Shown here piece after piece: positions 34,950 through 43,769 of a stretch of DNA of 64,000 bases. The notes beneath the pieces are model-generated. The model made no database searches, had not been told where the DNA came from, and worked only from the letters and a program-made list of their open reading frames with translations. Both the position numbers and the translations under genes were made by a program. How positions within the stretch are numbered: the first letter of the stretch is position 1; the number at the start of each line of letters is the position of its first letter. Origin of the DNA: Fusobacterium necrophorum subsp. necrophorum (GTDB taxonomy: Bacteria; Fusobacteriota; Fusobacteriia; Fusobacteriales; Fusobacteriaceae); the NCBI RefSeq assembly GCF_004006635.1, contig NZ_CP034842.1:1488001-1552000 (forward strand). The letters run 5' to 3'.

Positions 34950-35824
34950 GGAAAATTCGACTATTCTTTTTAGGAGCTTTTTTGTTAAGTTCCGCTTTGT
35001 TTGGAAAAAATCTAGTGTTAACTTCAATTTCAAGTACTTATTCTTTAGGAAAGGAATTGACGAAGGGGACCAATATTCGGGTGGAATCGGTCTTTGGTTC
35101 CGATACCTCCATGACAATGACCAGAGAGGCGATTGCAGCGGATAGTTTTGTTCCACCGAAAGAAAAAGTGGATGCGGTGATTGATATTTCTAAAATCTGG
35201 TTAGAGGATAATCTATTTGAAAGAATTCGACAGGAAAATATTCATACGGTAGAAATTGATGCTTCCTATCCTTTTGATTCTAAAAAATCCATGTTATTTT
35301 TCAACTATGACAAAGAAGGAAAGGTCATTCCCTATGTTTGGATGGGAACTAAAAATTTAGTTCGAATGGCGGCTATTATTACAAAAGATTTGATTGCACT
35401 TTATCCGAAAGAAACTGCAACATTAGAAAAAAATTTAGTAACGTTTACAGGAAAAGTAATGGAAATGGAAGAGTATGGAAACAAAGTATTTTTGGAAGTA
35501 GATTCTGCAGAAGTCATCAATTTGAGTCCCAACATCAACTATTTTTTAAACGATTTTAATATTTTCGTAGAAGAAAGAACTCCGGAAGAAGTGACCGAAG
35601 AAACAGTAAAAAAGATTATGGACGAAACAGGATTAAAAGTCTTCGTATCGGATCGTTGGCTGAAGAAAAAAGTCGTGAAAGAAATTGAACAAAATGGAGG
35701 AAGCTTTGTTGTTCTAAATACCTTAGATATTCCTATGGATAAAGATGGAAAGATGGATGAAGAAGCTATTTGGAAGTCTTATAAAAACAACATAGATGCC
35801 TTAAAAAAAGCATTTTTAAAATGA
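34946..35824 (+). CDS. Second binding-protein-like gene of the metal operon
   Basis: 292 aa with a signal peptide (MRKIRLFFLGAFLLSSALFG). The layout resembles cluster A-I binding proteins (LVLTSISSTYSLGKELTKGT; VDAVIDISKIWLEDNLFERI; VFVSDRWLKKKVVKEIEQNG), but the His ligands seen in the first binding protein are not at the same places, so the ligand may differ (possible contacts are Met, Asp and Glu, e.g. DTSMTMTRE). ATGA overlap with the permease implies coupled translation. It might be a chaperone or an alternative receptor. Confidence 0.7.
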   Translation: MRKIRLFFLGAFLLSSALFGKNLVLTSISSTYSLGKELTKGTNIRVESVFGSDTSMTMTREAIAADSFVPPKEKVDAVIDISKIWLEDNLFERIRQENIHTVEIDASYPFDSKKSMLFFNYDKEGKVIPYVWMGTKNLVRMAAIITKDLIALYPKETATLEKNLVTFTGKVMEMEEYGNKVFLEVDSAEVINLSPNINYFLNDFNIFVEERTPEEVTEETVKKIMDETGLKVFVSDRWLKKKVVKEIEQNGGSFVVLNTLDIPMDKDGKMDEEAIWKSYKNNIDALKKAFLK

Positions 35825-35853
35825 AAAATTATAGTATAGATGAAGGAGGAATT

Positions 35854-36273
35854 ATGAGAAAAAAATTAGTACTGACATTAGGAACTTTATTATCTGTCGC
35901 AGCATTGGCACATGCTCCTTTGGTGTCTGTGGATGATAATGGAGACGGAACCATTTATGTGGAAGGCGGATTTTCAAACGGAGCAAGTGCTGCCGGAATT
36001 CCCGTAATCATTGTAAAAGATGCTCCTTACAATGGTCCGGAAGAAACCTTCAAAGGAAAAGAAATCTTGTATGAGGGGAAATTTGGAGAAGATAACAGTA
36101 TTACCCTTCCGAAACCTGCAACTCCCAAATATGAAGTGTATTTTAATGCAGGAGAGGGGCATATTATTGGAAAAAAAGGTCCGGCTTTGACAGAGGCGGA
36201 GCAAGAAGCATGGAAAAAAGCCGTAGATGCTTTTGATTTTGGAGACTGGAAAGACTATATGTTGGAAAAATAA
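35854..36273 (+). CDS. Small secreted protein with mature N-terminal His
   Basis: 139 aa from ATG 35854 (GAAGGAGGAATT upstream). Signal peptide MRKKLVLTLGTLLSVAALA; predicted cleavage after ALA leaves HAPLVSVDDNGDGTIYVEGG as the mature start. A beta-rich domain (GIPVIIVKD, KYEVYFNAGEGHIIGKKGP) follows. I do not know a function. The N-terminal His together with the internal GHI could bind copper or another metal. It lies between the second binding-protein gene and the DUF4198 gene. Confidence 0.7.
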   Translation: MRKKLVLTLGTLLSVAALAHAPLVSVDDNGDGTIYVEGGFSNGASAAGIPVIIVKDAPYNGPEETFKGKEILYEGKFGEDNSITLPKPATPKYEVYFNAGEGHIIGKKGPALTEAEQEAWKKAVDAFDFGDWKDYMLEK

Positions 36274-36305
36274 GCTGGATCAAATGAAAAAGGAGTGATT
36301 TTCTT

Positions 36306-37103
36306 ATGAAAAAATTAGTTTTGATGGCAGGGGTATTGGCATTATCAGCAACAGCTATGGCACACACACAATATTTGTATACAGATGCTTTGGATGTCAG
36401 CGGGAAAAAAGAAGTAAAGATAAAAACTTTATTCGGACATCCCGGAGAAGGAAGGGAAGTAGGTGGAGTTGCAGTTGGGACGGTAGATGGAAAGGCATTA
36501 CCTGTAAAAGAATTCTATATGATTCATAATGGGGAAAAGAAAGATTTTACAGCTAAAGTCACGGACGGAGTTATCAAAACAGATAAAAATACAGTTCGTA
36601 CTTTAGATTATATCTTCACTCCGGAAGATGGGCTAAAAGGACAAGGAAGTTTTATTTTCGTTATGATTCCTAATCATGCAACAGATGAAGGCTACACTTT
36701 CTTTGGAGCTCCTAAATTGATTATTGCAAAAGACGGGGCCGGAGCGGACTGGGACAAAAGAGTGGCACCGGGCTATCCTGAAATTATTCCTTTGAAACAT
36801 CCGGCAGATCTTTGGACAGAAGATGTTTTTGTTGCTAAATTTGTCGACAAAGACGGAAATCCGGTAAAACATGCAAGAATTGATGTGGATTTTATCAATG
36901 CGAAGATTGATGTGATGAATGACACTTATAGAGGTGGAGATCCGAAAATGCCTAAGGTCTCTAAAAGAACTTATACCGATGACAACGGTATGTTTTATTT
37001 CTCTGCTCCAAGAGCAGGAATGTATGCAATTCGAGGGGTAGAATCTATGGATCGAGCCAATAAAGTGGTACATGACACCGGATTGGTGGTTCAATTTAAA
37101 TAA
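36306..37103 (+). CDS. DUF4198 family periplasmic protein
   Basis: 265 aa. Signal peptide MKKLVLMAGVLALSATAMA, cleavage after AMA leaves HTQYLYTDALDVSGKKEVKI. DUF4198 members begin the mature protein with such a His and are often linked to nickel, cobalt or other metal importers. Further His residues (LFGHPGEG, MIPNHATDEGY, LKHPADLW) may add ligands, and the C-terminal half (HARIDVDFINAK, RAGMYAIRG) looks like a carboxypeptidase-regulatory-like beta domain. It is the last gene of the operon; a terminator lies 78 nt after its stop. Confidence 0.8.
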   Translation: MKKLVLMAGVLALSATAMAHTQYLYTDALDVSGKKEVKIKTLFGHPGEGREVGGVAVGTVDGKALPVKEFYMIHNGEKKDFTAKVTDGVIKTDKNTVRTLDYIFTPEDGLKGQGSFIFVMIPNHATDEGYTFFGAPKLIIAKDGAGADWDKRVAPGYPEIIPLKHPADLWTEDVFVAKFVDKDGNPVKHARIDVDFINAKIDVMNDTYRGGDPKMPKVSKRTYTDDNGMFYFSAPRAGMYAIRGVESMDRANKVVHDTGLVVQFK

Positions 37104-37180
37104 GGAATTCTTTCAAGACAGATGTCTTTTTCATAGAAAAAGATAATAGTAGCATTGAGCAATAAAAAGATTCCAGAGAA

Positions 37181-37222
37181 AAAGGACTCTCTCAAAAATT
37201 ACACATTTTGAGAGAGTCCTTT
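37181..37222. terminator. Strong bidirectional terminator
   Basis: AAAGGACTCTCTCAAAA and TTTTGAGAGAGTCCTTT form a perfect 17-bp stem with an 8-nt loop, between the convergent DUF4198 gene and the gene at 37234-38157. It ends both transcripts. Confidence 0.85.
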
Positions 37223-37233
37223 TGTTGTATTTG

Positions 37234-38157
37234 TTACTCTAGAAAATCCCTATCTTTTTCTAAGCGATAATGTTCTTTTTTATCTTTGGCACAATAAAAG
37301 ACGTCTTCCGCTTTTTCCAGAAATTGAATTTTTTCTTCTATTTTCAGAAAAAATCGTTTTGGTGTCTTTAAAACATCCTCTTCTTCCTCATACAAGTCGG
37401 CTTCAAAGGATTTTTTCTCAATTTCTAAAAAGTTTTGAAGCAAGTCTAAGGCTTTTTCCCAAGAATTTAAGGAAAATACTTGAAAAATAAAGTTTTGAAT
37501 ATTTTTTTCATAGTGGGGACTTCTCTGGTAGATGATGACATCAATCCATTGGGAAAATTTCGATTTTAAACTATTCGTCAAGCCAAAGGTAATTTGAGAA
37601 TCGGAGCCCAGCATTTTCAATAATTTTAAATTTCTTTCAATTCCTTCTTCATTCAAATTGATAAAAGCCAAATCCGAAGTATGAGCCTTTATTTTGTGGT
37701 AATTTTGTAAGATTTTTTCATAATTTTCATCGTTGATAACCAGAATACCATGGCCCAGAGCTAAATAAAACCAAGCATTTTCCTTTTCATACATATGGAA
37801 GGAAAAATGAAAAATGTCTGAAATAGACTGTAAAAAGGAAGAAAAACTTTCAAAATGTTCCACAGAACTTTCATAAACTTCCAAAAATTGCTCCAGATTA
37901 AAATCATAAAATTCTTTTAATTCTATAACACAGGAAACTTCCAAATCGTTTGCAAGATATTCAATATCACTCATAAGAACAATGTTTTCCAAAGGGAAAA
38001 TACGTTTTAATTTCTTTAGAAATTGAAGGCCATTTTGTAGCTGCATGCGATAAAATACGGTCAATGCTTTATACTCTATTTCTGGATTTCTTAACACTTC
38101 GTTAAGCACTTCCTCATAGTTATGCTCCATAATTAAGATAAGTTTTTTCTTTTTCAT
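37234..38157 (-). CDS. Hypothetical cytoplasmic protein (307 aa)
   Basis: No signal peptide or transmembrane helix. Acidic, rich in Leu, Phe and Glu, with mixed alpha/beta stretches (KKLILIMEHNYEEVL; GHGILVINDENYEKIL). I do not recognise a family. It follows the gene at 38167-38712 by 9 nt, so the two form an operon ending at the 37181 terminator. Confidence 0.65.
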   Translation of the reverse strand: MKKKKLILIMEHNYEEVLNEVLRNPEIEYKALTVFYRMQLQNGLQFLKKLKRIFPLENIVLMSDIEYLANDLEVSCVIELKEFYDFNLEQFLEVYESSVEHFESFSSFLQSISDIFHFSFHMYEKENAWFYLALGHGILVINDENYEKILQNYHKIKAHTSDLAFINLNEEGIERNLKLLKMLGSDSQITFGLTNSLKSKFSQWIDVIIYQRSPHYEKNIQNFIFQVFSLNSWEKALDLLQNFLEIEKKSFEADLYEEEEDVLKTPKRFFLKIEEKIQFLEKAEDVFYCAKDKKEHYRLEKDRDFLE

Positions 38158-38166
38158 AGAAATCTC

Positions 38167-38712
38167 CTACTTCGCCAGCTTTCGAATGGCACGCAGCAAT
38201 TCTTTTTCTGATAAAATTTTGTGAAACTTTTCCAATAGCCAATCCAATTCTTTTTCATTGATACATAGTTTTTCTTTTAAAAAATTTTCTAAGGTTTCGA
38301 TTTCTTGAGGTAATAATTCAGGACGAGTGGTAGAATTGATTTCTGCAACAGTTTCACTGCCACGAAAGAAACGAAAAATCTTTTCCCAGTTATCTTTAAC
38401 ATCAATTCGACGAAGCAGCATAATGCTTTGATAATCCAATTCCGGAATTTCCCCCTGCTTGGATTTTCGTTTTACAAAACTGACTAATTCACTGTCCGAA
38501 TAGGTATCTGTTAGAACTTCTCCAGCCTTTCGCATATTCATGATTTTTGGCAATCTTTTGTGTTTTCCGATGCTCCTTAAATATTTGGAGAGGGGTAACA
38601 ATTTCACCTCTTGAAAAAACTCCATACTAAACTCATTGAAGGTTTTTCCTTTCGGAATTTGATTTTCTTCTATCATAGCAATCATAGAATCAATTTTTTC
38701 AAAATTAGTCAT
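38167..38712 (-). CDS. Hypothetical cytoplasmic protein (181 aa)
   Basis: Start at 38712 chosen for GGAG 9 nt upstream. A helical, charged protein with DTYSDSELVSFVKRKSKQGE and LYINEKELDWLLEKFH-like segments; no membrane part and no known motif. First gene of a two-gene unit transcribed away from the recombinase at 38897. I do not recognise it. Confidence 0.65.
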   Translation of the reverse strand: MTNFEKIDSMIAMIEENQIPKGKTFNEFSMEFFQEVKLLPLSKYLRSIGKHKRLPKIMNMRKAGEVLTDTYSDSELVSFVKRKSKQGEIPELDYQSIMLLRRIDVKDNWEKIFRFFRGSETVAEINSTTRPELLPQEIETLENFLKEKLCINEKELDWLLEKFHKILSEKELLRAIRKLAK

Positions 38713-38896
38713 AATTTTTATCTCCATTTATAATTATTTATTAAATTATTATAAAAAAAATCATTAAAAAAAGAAATAATTAGTTAAAATAATTTTTATT
38801 TGCTATCAGTATAACTTATTTTTTTGGAAAAAGCAATAAAAAATAGACTTTCTTTGAAGAAATTTGTATAATGTAGAGAGAAAAAGGAGGTTGTAC

Positions 38897-39892
38897 ATGG
38901 ATATTATTAAGCAAGGTGGACAAGAGATTGTTCTGCCACGTAGAAAAAAAAGGACCCAAGAGGGAAGAAAAAGCTTTTTTGAAATCTATAAATCTCCGAA
39001 AACTTTACAAGATTATTTATTTTATCTGAAAGATTTTTTATCTTTCGTCTATGAAGGGGGGGCTTCTTTTCAACAAGACGAAATTCTACCGCTGATGAAA
39101 GGAGTTGAGAGAGAGGATGTAGAACAGTATATTTCTCATCTATTACAGGAAAGAAAGATGAAGAAAAGCTCTGTGAACAAAGTTATTTCCGCTCTGAAGT
39201 CTTTGTACAAAGAGTTGGAAGTCTATCAAGTAGAAAATCCTTTCCGTTATGTGAAGCTTTTTAAAACAGCTCGAAACTTAGATAATATTTTAAAAATTTC
39301 TTCGAATGACATTAAGCATATCATTGAACGCTTTCAAATAAAAAGTGAAAAAAATTATCGAAACTTGATGATTTTATATACCTTGTATTATACAGGAGTG
39401 AGAAGTGACGAATTGTTACACATGGAATTTCGTCATTTCTTAAATCGAGATGGAAATTATTTTTTAAAATTGGAAAAGACGAAGTCAGGAAAAGAGCAAT
39501 ATAAACCAATACATCCCGCTTTAATAGAAAAATTACAAGAATACAAAAAGGAAATGAAAGCCTTGCATCGCTTGGAAGAAGAAGATTTACAAAATCATTT
39601 TATTTTTTGTAGTCATTTTGAAAAGAATAAAGCGCTTTCTTATAGAGCTCTCTATGATTTAATTAAATCTTTAGGACTTTCCATTGAAAAGGATATGAGT
39701 CCTCATAATATTCGACATGCCATTGCAACGGAACTTTCTTTAAATGGAGCAGATTTGGTTGAAATTCGAGATTTTTTGGGGCATGCAGACACGAAGGTAA
39801 CAGAAGTTTATATCAATGCGAAATCTATTTTGGAAAAAAGAGTTTTAAATAAGATACCGAATATTATGGAAAAAAAAGACAGCTCCTCTTAA
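38897..39892 (+). CDS. Tyrosine recombinase (XerC/XerD-like)
   Basis: 331 aa from ATG 38897 (AAAAGGAGG 8 nt upstream). N-terminal SAM-like core-binding domain (SPKTLQDYLFYLKDFLSFV; VNKVISALKSLYKELEV). The catalytic domain has TGVRSDELLHMEF (Arg I), a beta-hairpin Lys in LEKTKSGKEQYK, HNIRHAIATELS (HxxR), LGHADTKVTEVYIN (His and nucleophile Tyr). All catalytic residues are present. No att sites or prophage genes are seen around it, so a chromosome dimer or invertase role is as likely as integration. Confidence 0.88.
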   Translation: MDIIKQGGQEIVLPRRKKRTQEGRKSFFEIYKSPKTLQDYLFYLKDFLSFVYEGGASFQQDEILPLMKGVEREDVEQYISHLLQERKMKKSSVNKVISALKSLYKELEVYQVENPFRYVKLFKTARNLDNILKISSNDIKHIIERFQIKSEKNYRNLMILYTLYYTGVRSDELLHMEFRHFLNRDGNYFLKLEKTKSGKEQYKPIHPALIEKLQEYKKEMKALHRLEEEDLQNHFIFCSHFEKNKALSYRALYDLIKSLGLSIEKDMSPHNIRHAIATELSLNGADLVEIRDFLGHADTKVTEVYINAKSILEKRVLNKIPNIMEKKDSSS

Positions 39893-39910
39893 TTCTATTT
39901 TCATCCAAAG

Positions 39911-39961
39911 AAAAAACAGGAAAACAAAGAGGAAATCTCCTCTACCATTTTCCTGTTTTTT
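39911..39961. terminator. Bidirectional terminator
   Basis: AAAAAACAGGAAAA pairs with TTTTCCTGTTTTTT and an inner GAGGA/TCCTC stem lies in the loop. It separates the convergent recombinase and P19 genes. Confidence 0.8.
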
Positions 39962-39998
39962 ATCTTGTTTTTTAAAAAATATTAGTACTTATCCATCA

Positions 39999-40661
39999 TT
40001 ATTTATTTTGCAATTGTTCTCCGGTGTAAGTCCAATCAAATTCCACGTTTTGTGTTTTGAAGTATTCTTCTGCCGCTGCCAAACCGTTATCTCTTGCCGC
40101 AGGAACCCCTGTTTCAGAATCTACGTGTAATAAATAATCGGTAGGAGCTTTGATTTCTAATTGTAATTTATATTTTCCAATTGGAATTAAGCCCTTCTTA
40201 ATATTAATTCCATAGTGAGGTCCGTCATCCGCATTCATAGGCATGAAAGTTCCGGAAGTGATTTCTTTTTTTCCATCTTCCGACATCACTTTATAGTTTA
40301 CTGTCAAGTAAGCCGGCCAAATATCTTCTCCTTCTCCAAAACCATATTTTACTCCTGCTTCCGGCAACAAATGAATATCCGCTTCCAAGTGCATATCAGA
40401 TTCTGCCGCTGAAGGCTGTTTTCCTTCTGGAATCATATCCACTGCTTGGAAATAAACAGCTGCTACTTGATAAGGTCCTACAACAGTTTCATCAATCGGA
40501 ATTTCTGCAAATCCGGATTCTCCCGGTTTTTCTGCCGGAGCTGCCGCTTCTGTAGTGGCTGCTGTTTGTTCTGTCGGAGCTGCCGCTTCTTCTTTCTTTT
40601 CTCCACAAGCAGTCAACCCCAATACCAATAAAGCCATTGCTAAAAATTTAAAATTTTTCAT
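39999..40661 (-). CDS. P19/Tp34-type iron transport lipoprotein
   Basis: 220 aa. Lipoprotein signal MKNFKFLAMALLVLGLTAC, then a Glu/Ala-rich linker (APTEQTAATTEAAAP). The domain has MIPEGKQPSAAESDMHLEAD, IHLLPEAG and FMPMNADDGPHYG, giving the Met, His and Glu ligands known from P19 (FetP), which bind copper with iron. It is encoded downstream of an FTR1 permease with which such proteins deliver iron, and is well anchored to the membrane by its lipid. Confidence 0.85.
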   Translation of the reverse strand: MKNFKFLAMALLVLGLTACGEKKEEAAAPTEQTAATTEAAAPAEKPGESGFAEIPIDETVVGPYQVAAVYFQAVDMIPEGKQPSAAESDMHLEADIHLLPEAGVKYGFGEGEDIWPAYLTVNYKVMSEDGKKEITSGTFMPMNADDGPHYGINIKKGLIPIGKYKLQLEIKAPTDYLLHVDSETGVPAARDNGLAAAEEYFKTQNVEFDWTYTGEQLQNK

Positions 40662-40705
40662 AGTAAAACTCCTCCCTAAACATTTATATTAAAATACTTT
40701 GTAAA

Positions 40706-42013
40706 TTATTTTTCTTTTTCCGCCTCTTTTTTTATTTTTCTTTCTTTCATAAAATTACTTAATATCATCCAAACAGAAGCAATGACCAACATCAATTGCG
40801 GAATTAAAGTTTCTGCTCTATCATAGATATTTAACCATGTATTTTGGTATCCATTCATAGCAGGAATGACGGTACTTCCTGAAATAACCCCTGCTTCTGT
40901 CAGCTCTACAACTCCTTTTCCCATGAACGAAATACACAATAGGAATAGAAGAATACTCGTAAACATAAAGAAAGGTCTAAGAGGTAATCTTACTGTAGTA
41001 TATCTGAAGATAAGATAAATAAGAATCAAAGCGGCAATCCCGGCTAAAAATCCATAAAGAGCAAATAATTTATCGGTTTGTCCTCCTGTCAACATCGCTT
41101 TATAAAACAAGACCAATTCGGCTCCTTCTCGAAGAACCGCCAGAAAAGCGGAAAAAATTAAAACTCTTCCACTCTTTTCATCAATAGATTTCTGAACTTG
41201 AGATTTGATATAGCGTGACCAGGCTTCTTCTTCCGAACGAGATAAAATCCAATTGCTGACCCAAAATAAAACTCCAACGGCTAAGAACATAGTAATTCCT
41301 TCCATCAGTTCCTGTCCAATTCCACCTAATAAAATATCAATGAGGAAGGCTAACAGGAAAGAACAAACAATGGCTGCTCCCATTCCGATATATACTTGCT
41401 TGCATAATTTTTCATTGCCTGTTTTCACAAGATATGCAATAATAGCAACGATGACTAAAATGGCTTCCAGTCCTTCTCTTAATAACAGTCCGAAGGACAC
41501 TCCAAAGGATTTCCATTTTATCGCGGAAGCATTCGCATTTACAACCTCTCCCTTAAATAATCGCTCTCCTTCAGAATCAGGAGCTTCTTTGGAAATAACT
41601 CCATCCAAAACCATGGCATCTCTGTAGACTTTTATAGCCAATAAATCGATTTCTTTATCCAATTCGGAAATATTTCCTTCAATATTCCCTTTTAGTGTAT
41701 GTTTGATTTTACGAAACATGGCTTCAATCTCATTCACTCTTTTTGCAGAGATATTTACCATAACATTTTTTTCAAATCCTTGTACTTCATAGTAATTAAA
41801 ATAGGCATTGTTCATAAATTTGTATGCCGCATCGGCATCTCCCATTTCAATTGATTTTTTTGCATCTTGAAACTCCAGATTCATATCTTTTGCAACCTCT
41901 TGCCAAGTTTCATATTTTTTCTTTTGAGCAGCTTCCATTTCTGAGCAATTCAGTGTAAAGAATAAAGCAAAAACAAAGAGCAAGGCAAACAATTTTTTGA
42001 AACATTTTCTCAT
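40706..42013 (-). CDS. FTR1-family iron permease (FetM-like)
   Basis: 435 aa from ATG 42013 (GGGGTGG 6 nt upstream). Signal-like helix, an extracytoplasmic helical domain (residues ~30-150), then seven hydrophobic helices with two REG(L/A)E motifs, LLREGLEAILVI and LREGAELVLFY, which bind iron in FTR1 proteins. It is transcribed just before the P19 lipoprotein, forming a FetMP-type Fe uptake unit. Confidence 0.9.
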   Translation of the reverse strand: MRKCFKKLFALLFVFALFFTLNCSEMEAAQKKKYETWQEVAKDMNLEFQDAKKSIEMGDADAAYKFMNNAYFNYYEVQGFEKNVMVNISAKRVNEIEAMFRKIKHTLKGNIEGNISELDKEIDLLAIKVYRDAMVLDGVISKEAPDSEGERLFKGEVVNANASAIKWKSFGVSFGLLLREGLEAILVIVAIIAYLVKTGNEKLCKQVYIGMGAAIVCSFLLAFLIDILLGGIGQELMEGITMFLAVGVLFWVSNWILSRSEEEAWSRYIKSQVQKSIDEKSGRVLIFSAFLAVLREGAELVLFYKAMLTGGQTDKLFALYGFLAGIAALILIYLIFRYTTVRLPLRPFFMFTSILLFLLCISFMGKGVVELTEAGVISGSTVIPAMNGYQNTWLNIYDRAETLIPQLMLVIASVWMILSNFMKERKIKKEAEKEK

Positions 42014-42213
42014 CCATTCCACCCCTAATTCTATTCCAAAATTATAAAATCTGTTCATTTTTATATAATTTTATACCAATTTAATTAAAAAGTCAATATA
42101 TTTATAGATATAAAATTCTATTCACTAAGTTTTTAAAAGATTTATTTTTTAAAAACGAAAAAGTATGTTAGAATAAAGAAAAAGAATTATGGAAAGAAGG
42201 GTTGAGAATTGAT

Positions 42214-43644
42214 ATGAAAAAAATGTTTAAATATTTGCCGATACTGTTCTCCCTATTTCTATTTGCCTGCTCCTCAGACAAAGCGGAAATGGAGAAAAGA
42301 GAACAAATTCTTTATACGGTTATGCCGAAGCGGGAATATCATCTTGTTTCCAATCACTATCAGGAAGCGGACAGAGCCTTAATCACTCAGCTGTGGGAAG
42401 GACTTACTGAACTGAAAGAGGGAGGAGTTCGCCTGATTGAAGTTACCGATATTCAACATAGTAAAGATTTTTTAGAATGGAAATTCTATTTGCGAGAGGA
42501 TTTGACCTGGTCCAATGGTGAACCGATTACAGCAGAAAGCTATCGAAAAAGCTGGTTGAAGAGCTTAAAAAATTCTCCTATGCTGCAAGAAAAATATCGA
42601 ATGTTTGTGATTCAAAATGCGGAAAAATTTTCAGAAAATAAGGTTTCTGAGGAAGAAGTGGGAATCAAAGCGGAAAAAAATGTACTTCAAGTACAATTAC
42701 ACACCCCCATTTCCAATTTTGATGAATGGGTCAGCAATCCTATTTTTTATCCTCTTCATCCGGACAATGAAAGATTAAAAGCGGGAGAAAAAATTGTAAA
42801 TGCCGCCTTTCGAGTTGCCTCTATGCAGGAAGATAAGATTATATTGGAAAAAAATGAAAGCTATTGGGATGCTGTGAATACTCGTTTAAAAAAAGTGGAG
42901 ATATCCTTGGTAGAAAATGAAATTATGGCTTATGAAATGTTCCCGAGATATGAAATCGATTTCTTCGGTGCTCCCTTCTATTCGATTCCCTTTGAGCGCT
43001 TGAAGCAAGCAAATACTTTGCCTGAAAAATTAATTTTTCCGCTGATGAAGTACTGCTATATTTCGATTCCGAATGAAACAAAGGATCCATTTTTAGAAAC
43101 ATCAAATAGAAAGCTGAGAGAACTCCTATATGCTGTCAGCGACCCGGAATTCATGGGAAAGGTCATTGTTCAAAACGATTCTCCGGCCATTTTTTCACAT
43201 CCTCATCCCAGCTCGGAACTGATTTCCAAGAGCAAAGAAGAGTTTGAAGCCTTACAACAGCAAAAACATTTTACTTTTTCCGATTCTCCTTATGTTGCAA
43301 GATTTCATTCCGATAAGCTTTTAGAAAAAAAATTGTTGCTTTCTACCGTAAAAGAATGGATTTCCAGTTTTAAATTTCCCATTCGCGTTACCTCCGATGA
43401 AAAAGCAAAAGCAACTTTTCAAATGGAGCATTATCTGCTTGGAAGCAATCGAAAAGAAGATTTCTATTATTATATTTCCAAAAAATATGGCGTGAATATA
43501 ACAAAAGAAGAGGAATTCCTGAAAGAATTACCGGTGATTCCTCTGCTTCAAGAAAACACTACACTCCTATTGCATTCTGAAGTGAGAGGACTGAATGTGG
43601 CACCCAATGGAGATGTTTACTTAAAATATATTATAATTCAATAA
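42214..43644 (+). CDS. Family 5 extracellular solute-binding lipoprotein (OppA-like)
   Basis: 476 aa from ATG 42214. Lipobox LFACSS after KKMFKYLPILFSLF. SBP family 5 features: LWEGLTELKEGG, WKFYLREDLTWSNGEPITAE, and YRKSWLKSL. It is somewhat shorter than usual OppA (about 540). No permease or ATPase lies near, so it is an orphan receptor, probably for peptides. A terminator follows its stop by 30 nt. Confidence 0.8.
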   Translation: MKKMFKYLPILFSLFLFACSSDKAEMEKREQILYTVMPKREYHLVSNHYQEADRALITQLWEGLTELKEGGVRLIEVTDIQHSKDFLEWKFYLREDLTWSNGEPITAESYRKSWLKSLKNSPMLQEKYRMFVIQNAEKFSENKVSEEEVGIKAEKNVLQVQLHTPISNFDEWVSNPIFYPLHPDNERLKAGEKIVNAAFRVASMQEDKIILEKNESYWDAVNTRLKKVEISLVENEIMAYEMFPRYEIDFFGAPFYSIPFERLKQANTLPEKLIFPLMKYCYISIPNETKDPFLETSNRKLRELLYAVSDPEFMGKVIVQNDSPAIFSHPHPSSELISKSKEEFEALQQQKHFTFSDSPYVARFHSDKLLEKKLLLSTVKEWISSFKFPIRVTSDEKAKATFQMEHYLLGSNRKEDFYYYISKKYGVNITKEEEFLKELPVIPLLQENTTLLLHSEVRGLNVAPNGDVYLKYIIIQ

Positions 43645-43674
43645 AAAAAGTCTCTAGATGAAAAAAATAAAAAA

Positions 43675-43714
43675 AGCCGATTGCAGATTTTAAAAAAATC
43701 TTTTGCAATCGGCT
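43675..43714 (+). terminator. Rho-independent terminator
   Basis: AGCCGATTGCA-GATTTT and AAATC-TTTTGCAATCGGCT form a strong stem followed by CTCTTTTT. It ends the rightward solute-binding-protein gene. It lies 56 nt before the IS91-like gene. Confidence 0.85.
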
Positions 43715-43769
43715 CTCTTTTTCTGTAAAATTTAATTGCGAAAAAAAATACAGAAAGGAGCTACTTCTT

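Noticed and set aside
38897..39892. Prophage or integrative element integrase
   Set aside because: No phage genes, tRNA target or att repeats are visible nearby.
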